Assembly (NCBI GenBank): GCA_900466575.1
Contig: UBMP01000009.1
Location: 186,001-250,000, forward strand
Source of the DNA: Hyphomicrobiales bacterium
GTDB lineage: Bacteria; Pseudomonadota; Alphaproteobacteria; Rhizobiales; Rhizobiaceae
Length of the DNA: 64,000 bases
Direction: 5' to 3'
In this document: positions 60,728-64,000 of the stretch, piece by piece
Layout: every line of letters begins with the position of its first letter
Position numbering within the stretch: position 1 is the first letter of the stretch
Translations under genes and position numbers: made by a program
The notes under the pieces: generated by a model
Database searches by the model: none
What the model saw: only the letters and a program-made list of their open reading frames with translations
Told to the model about the DNA's origin: nothing

Positions 60728-61557
60728 TGGTCGCCTCCCAGGATTTCGCGCAGCGCATCGCCGATCAGGTTGAAGCCGAAGACGGCGATGAGGATCGCGA
60801 GACCGGGGAAAACGGTTAGCCACCAACTGTCGGGAAGATATTTCGCGCCGTCCGCGACCATCGAGCCAAGATCCGGCGTCGGCGGCTGCACGCCGAGGCC
60901 AAGGAAGGAGAGCGACGAGGCAATCAGGATGACGAAGCCGAAATCGAGCGTCATCTTGGTCACGATGGAGGGCACGCAGTTCGGCAGGATTTCCCGGAAC
61001 ATGATGTGCAGCTTCGAGGCCCCGATGACTTCCGCCGCCAGCACATAGCCTTCCTCACGCTCCGAACGGGTGATCGAGTAGACGAGGCGCGTGTACCAGG
61101 GCCACCACATGGCGGTGACGGCGATCATGCCATTGGTCAGCGTCGGTTCCAGCAGGCCCATGATTGACATGGCGAGCACCAGCGGCGGGATCGACAGGAA
61201 GATGTCGGTGATGCGCATCAGCACATATTCCGTCCAGCCGCCGAGATAGCCGGCCGCAAGCCCGATGGCGACGCCGATCGGCACGGCGATGATCAGCACG
61301 ACGGCGGCTAGGATCAGCGAGACGCGATAGGCGTAGACGACGCGGGTGAAGAGATCGCGGCCGACCAGATCGGTGCCGAAGATGTTCGGCCAGTGCGGCG
61401 GCTGGTTGAAATTGGTGAAATCGACGACCGCGCCGACATGTTCGGGGAAGGGCGTGATGAAATCCGCAAACACGGCCGCAAGGACGATGATCGTCACGAG
61501 GATCAGGCCCAGCAGCGACAGCGGATTGCGGGTGAGGATGAGCAGCGTCTTCTTCAT
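60724..61557 (-). CDS. Dipeptide/oligopeptide-type ABC permease 2 (DppC-like)
   Basis: 277-residue permease with the NIFGTDLVGRDLFTRVVYA signature, the EAA loop AAEVIGASKLHIMFREILPN and SFLGLGVQPPTPDLGSM near the end; six membrane spans are evident. It starts within a 4-bp overlap with the first permease gene. Confidence 0.92.
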   Translation of the reverse strand: MKKTLLILTRNPLSLLGLILVTIIVLAAVFADFITPFPEHVGAVVDFTNFNQPPHWPNIFGTDLVGRDLFTRVVYAYRVSLILAAVVLIIAVPIGVAIGLAAGYLGGWTEYVLMRITDIFLSIPPLVLAMSIMGLLEPTLTNGMIAVTAMWWPWYTRLVYSITRSEREEGYVLAAEVIGASKLHIMFREILPNCVPSIVTKMTLDFGFVILIASSLSFLGLGVQPPTPDLGSMVADGAKYLPDSWWLTVFPGLAILIAVFGFNLIGDALREILGGDQ

Positions 61558-62579
61558 GCCGGGCGCTCCGACAGGCGGATGCGCGGATTGACCACCGAGA
61601 CCAGCAGATCGACAATGATGTTCACGATCAGGAACATGGCAGAGATGATCAGCACCGTGCCGACAATGGCGTTCAGGTCTTTGCGCAGGATCACGGCGAC
61701 GCCGTATTTGGAAAGCCCCGGCCAGGCATAGACGGACTCGACCAGAAAGGCGTTGCCGAGCATGGCAGCGAAGTCGAGGCCGATAATGGTGAGCGAGGGG
61801 ATGAGCGAGGGGCGGAAGGCGTAGCGGCGAGCGATGCGCCGCGCCGAAAAGCCATAGGCTTCCGCCATTTCGATATAGGGCTTGTTATAGGTCTCGACCA
61901 TATTGGAGCGCACGAGCCGGGCGGCCTGGCCGATGCCGGACAGCGCCAGCGCAAAGGCCGGCAGGATGACGTGCCAGAGCGCATCGGCGAAAGCGTGGAG
62001 ATTGCCGCGCGCCAGCGTATCGAAGAGCAGGAAGCCGGTGATTGGCTGGAAACCGGAGCCATCGGAAAGGCGGCCGGCGACGGGGAAGAGCGGCACGAAA
62101 TAGGCCAGCAGCAGCATGAGGATGACCGCCCAGACGAAGCTCGGAGCAGAAACGCCGAGCAGCGTGACGAGGCGGATGGTGTGGTCGATCCAGGTGCCGC
62201 GATAACGCGCCGACAGGACGCCGAGCGGAATGCCGAGCAGGACCATCATCAGGCCCGACACAAAGACCAGCTCCAGCGTCGCTGGGAGAAAGTCTGCAAT
62301 GTCGCGGGTGACGGGCCGGTTCGTGTAGAGCGAGATGCCGAGATCGCCGTGGAAGAGATCGGAGACGAAATAGCCGTATTGGACGACGATGCTGTCATTC
62401 AGATGCAGCTTGTCACGCAGCACCGCCACGGCATCCGCTGTCGCGTTCGGGCCGAGCGCGATGCGGGCCGGGTCGCCGGGAATGATCCGGGCGATGGCGA
62501 AGATGAGGATCGAGACGCCGATCAGAACGACAAGCGACGTCGCGAGCCGCTTCGCGAGGATGCGGACGAGTGCGGGCAT
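61554..62579 (-). CDS. Dipeptide/oligopeptide-type ABC permease 1 (DppB-like)
   Basis: 341-residue permease with the N-terminal LVVLIGVSILIFAIARIIPGDP, the EAA loop EMAEAYGFSARRIARRYAFRP and VESVYAWPGLSKYGV near the C-terminus. It is separated from the solute-binding gene by 69 bp with a strong stem-loop, the same arrangement as in the transporter operon at 17516-23108. Confidence 0.92.
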   Translation of the reverse strand: MPALVRILAKRLATSLVVLIGVSILIFAIARIIPGDPARIALGPNATADAVAVLRDKLHLNDSIVVQYGYFVSDLFHGDLGISLYTNRPVTRDIADFLPATLELVFVSGLMMVLLGIPLGVLSARYRGTWIDHTIRLVTLLGVSAPSFVWAVILMLLLAYFVPLFPVAGRLSDGSGFQPITGFLLFDTLARGNLHAFADALWHVILPAFALALSGIGQAARLVRSNMVETYNKPYIEMAEAYGFSARRIARRYAFRPSLIPSLTIIGLDFAAMLGNAFLVESVYAWPGLSKYGVAVILRKDLNAIVGTVLIISAMFLIVNIIVDLLVSVVNPRIRLSERPA

Positions 62580-62606
62580 TTATGCTGTTTCCGGTTCAGG
62601 TTTGTG

Positions 62607-62632
62607 CCGGGCCGGCATCAGGGCCGGCCCGG
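62607..62632 (-). promoter_or_regulatory. Stem-loop between solute-binding and permease genes
   Basis: CCGGGCCGGC (62607-62616) pairs perfectly over 10 bp with GCCGGCCCGG (62623-62632) across a 6-nt loop, directly behind the binding-protein gene in the leftward transcript. No U-run follows. A role in mRNA stability or partial termination is likely. Confidence 0.55.
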
Positions 62633-62648
62633 TCGAGAATGCTGCTTG

Positions 62649-64000
62649 TCAGTCTTTCATTTCCATGAGGCGGAAGGAGAAGGCGAAGCCGGCGAGACCG
62701 AAGGCCTTCTTCGGGTCGGTCAGCGCCGGTGCGGTCACCCGCTTGCTGGCAGCAAACACGGCTGTCTGGTCCTGCGCGAAGATGGTCGGAGCGATTTCCT
62801 TCAGGCGCTTGTTCAGCTCCTGATAGATCGCGGCGCGATCCGCCTCCGGTGCTGCGCGGCCCTTGTCGAGCAGCTCGTCCACCTTGGCGTCCTTCAGATA
62901 TTCGGGCGACATCCAGGTGCCGGCGGCGCTGGAATGATACATGCCGTAAAGCAGCGTATCCGGGTCGCCGGTGACCGAGTTCACAAAGACCTGCGAGACG
63001 TTCGGGGTGTTTTCGGGCTTCGTCACCATTTCGGTAAACAGCGCCCACGGAACCTTCTTCACCTCGGCCTTGATGCCGATCTGCGAGAGATTGGCCTGAA
63101 GCAGCAGCGCGAAACGTTCCTCCAGCGGCACTTCGCCGATCCACGACAGTTCGACCTTCATGTCGGCCGGCTTGTACTTGCACTTGGCAAGATGTTCCTT
63201 GGCCTTGGCGAGGTCCTGCTTGATCACGTCGCTTTCCGGCAGCGAACCGAGCATGCCGACCGGCAGCGCGCCGGTGGAGGGGCTGCCCTGAGACACCTTG
63301 TCCTTGATCGCCACCATCTTGATGCCGGCGGAATAATCGAAGGCATAGGAGACGGCGAGGCGGCATTCCGGGTCATCAAACGGCGCCTTGGCCGTATTGA
63401 GCTTGATGTAGAATTCCGACGTGCCCTTTTCGGTGAAGAGCTGTGCGCCATCAGCGGCGAGCGCCTTCAGCACTTCCGGCGGCAGCCATTGTGAGGAAAT
63501 GTCATGCTTGCCCTGCGTGATGAGCGTGCGGACGGTTGCAGCTTCCAGGCCGTATTTGAAGTCGACCTCGTCGGGTGCTGCGGCAGGAATGCCCAGGAAA
63601 TAGGCCGGGTTCTTCTTCATCACCGTTTCAGACTGCGGGTTGTGCGAAACGACCGAATAGGCACCGCTGCCGGCGGCATGGGTGTCGAGCCAGGCCTGTC
63701 CCCAGTCCTTCATCTCGCCATCGCCCTTGTCGAGATGCTCCATGACGAGCTTCTTGTCGACGATCGGCAGGCGCACGAGTGACGCGACGAAAGGAGCGGA
63801 CGGCTTTTTCAGCGTGAACTTCACCGTGGCGGCATCGACCGCTTCGGCCTTGTCGACATCGGTAAAGAGATAGGAGAGGCCCTGGCCGATCGCCTTCATG
63901 CGGTTGAGCGAGAAGACGACATCGTCGGCCGTCATCGGATTGCCGCTCTGGAACTTCACGTCCTTGCGCAGCTTGAATGTGTAGGTGCTGCCTTCCGAGG
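62649..64000 (-). CDS. Dipeptide/oligopeptide-type ABC solute-binding protein (partial)
   Basis: The 3' part (about 450 codons) of a family 5 binding protein; the 5' end, including any signal peptide, lies beyond the window. Visible blocks are VKFQSGNPMTADDVVFSLNRMKAIGQG at the window edge, then DPECRLAVSYAFDYSAGIKMVAIKDKV and SPEYLKDAKVDELLDKGRAAPEADRAAIYQELNKRLKEIAP. It feeds the four transporter subunits downstream. With the GAF protein and HyuAB in the same operon, a lactam or cyclic amide is a plausible ligand. Confidence 0.9.
   Translation of the reverse strand, partial: SEGSTYTFKLRKDVKFQSGNPMTADDVVFSLNRMKAIGQGLSYLFTDVDKAEAVDAATVKFTLKKPSAPFVASLVRLPIVDKKLVMEHLDKGDGEMKDWGQAWLDTHAAGSGAYSVVSHNPQSETVMKKNPAYFLGIPAAAPDEVDFKYGLEAATVRTLITQGKHDISSQWLPPEVLKALAADGAQLFTEKGTSEFYIKLNTAKAPFDDPECRLAVSYAFDYSAGIKMVAIKDKVSQGSPSTGALPVGMLGSLPESDVIKQDLAKAKEHLAKCKYKPADMKVELSWIGEVPLEERFALLLQANLSQIGIKAEVKKVPWALFTEMVTKPENTPNVSQVFVNSVTGDPDTLLYGMYHSSAAGTWMSPEYLKDAKVDELLDKGRAAPEADRAAIYQELNKRLKEIAPTIFAQDQTAVFAASKRVTAPALTDPKKAFGLAGFAFSFRLMEMKD

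Noticed and set aside
61971-63494. Plus-strand open frame of 507 codons opposite permease and binding-protein genes
   Set aside because: Low-complexity charged sequence antisense to clear genes.
1-64000. CRISPR arrays, tRNA, rRNA or replication origin
   Set aside because: No regularly spaced repeats, no cloverleaf-like conserved tRNA segments, and no rRNA or rep genes were recognised on reading both strands.

Overview
The window is GC-rich DNA with tightly packed, often ATGA-overlapping operons. Its protein families and a mosaic palindromic intergenic repeat (1251-1384) resemble those of the Rhizobiaceae (Rhizobium, Agrobacterium, Ensifer, Shinella). No rRNA, tRNA, replication, ribosomal or phage gene was seen, and no insertion sequence or CRISPR array. 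The content is almost entirely uptake systems paired with catabolic enzymes and local regulators, as is typical of a rhizobial chromid, megaplasmid or accessory chromosomal region. The species assignment is inference.

Layout. (1) 40-8220, plus strand: a fumarylacetoacetate-hydrolase-family enzyme, then pxpB-pxpC-accB-accC, a biotin-carrier-like protein without the biotinyl lysine, pxpA and a TRAP permease pair. All modules of a urea carboxylase are present here as separate genes. (2) 8256-10131: crcB, a short-chain dehydrogenase and a lipocalin. (3) 10280-13895, minus: a PuuA-like glutamine synthetase, a class III aminotransferase and a GntR regulator with two TTGTGATCACAA-type palindromes upstream. 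(4) 14561-25447: a cyclic-amide locus. A leftward operon encodes a dipeptide-type ABC transporter, an Asp/Glu-racemase-fold protein lacking both usual cysteines, an amidase, and a protein with the arylmalonate-decarboxylase-like GTS/Cys188 pattern. A rightward pair encodes a GntR regulator and a dihydropyrimidinase-family enzyme, with a 24-bp palindrome between the two units. (5) 25597-29033: an isolated treY without an ATG start, and a secreted SnoaL/NTF2-like protein.

(6) 29219-41747 is the most unusual part: two divergent operons. Leftward: a GntR-type regulator with two winged-helix segments, a GT1-like glycosyltransferase and an aldehyde dehydrogenase. Rightward: a polyamine-type ABC transporter (four genes), a second paralogous glycosyltransferase, two tandem cupins, an AmgK-like small-molecule kinase and a second aldehyde dehydrogenase. 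An amine-oxidase-type flavoprotein and a third cupin follow (41936-43704). Glycosyltransferases and an anomeric-sugar-kinase-like protein inside an amine uptake and oxidation operon suggest an undescribed pathway, possibly one that uses a sugar as a temporary protecting group.

(7) 43967-54617: an M20 amidohydrolase, a metallo-beta-lactamase-fold hydrolase and an IclR regulator, then a ribose-type ABC transporter followed by a D-amino-acid deaminase-like PLP enzyme, RidA and an N-acyl-D-amino-acid deacylase. This reads as uptake and breakdown of an N-acylated D-amino acid or similar compound. (8) 54800-64000, minus: a second dipeptide-type ABC transporter whose solute-binding gene runs off the window end, a GAF-domain protein, and HyuA/HyuB, the ATP-dependent hydantoinase/oxoprolinase subunits.

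Taken together the window carries four complete or nearly complete ABC importers and one TRAP permease pair, most next to enzymes that open lactams, cyclic imides or amides or that oxidise amines. This suits a soil or root-associated organism scavenging unusual nitrogen compounds. All substrates are inferred from family and context.
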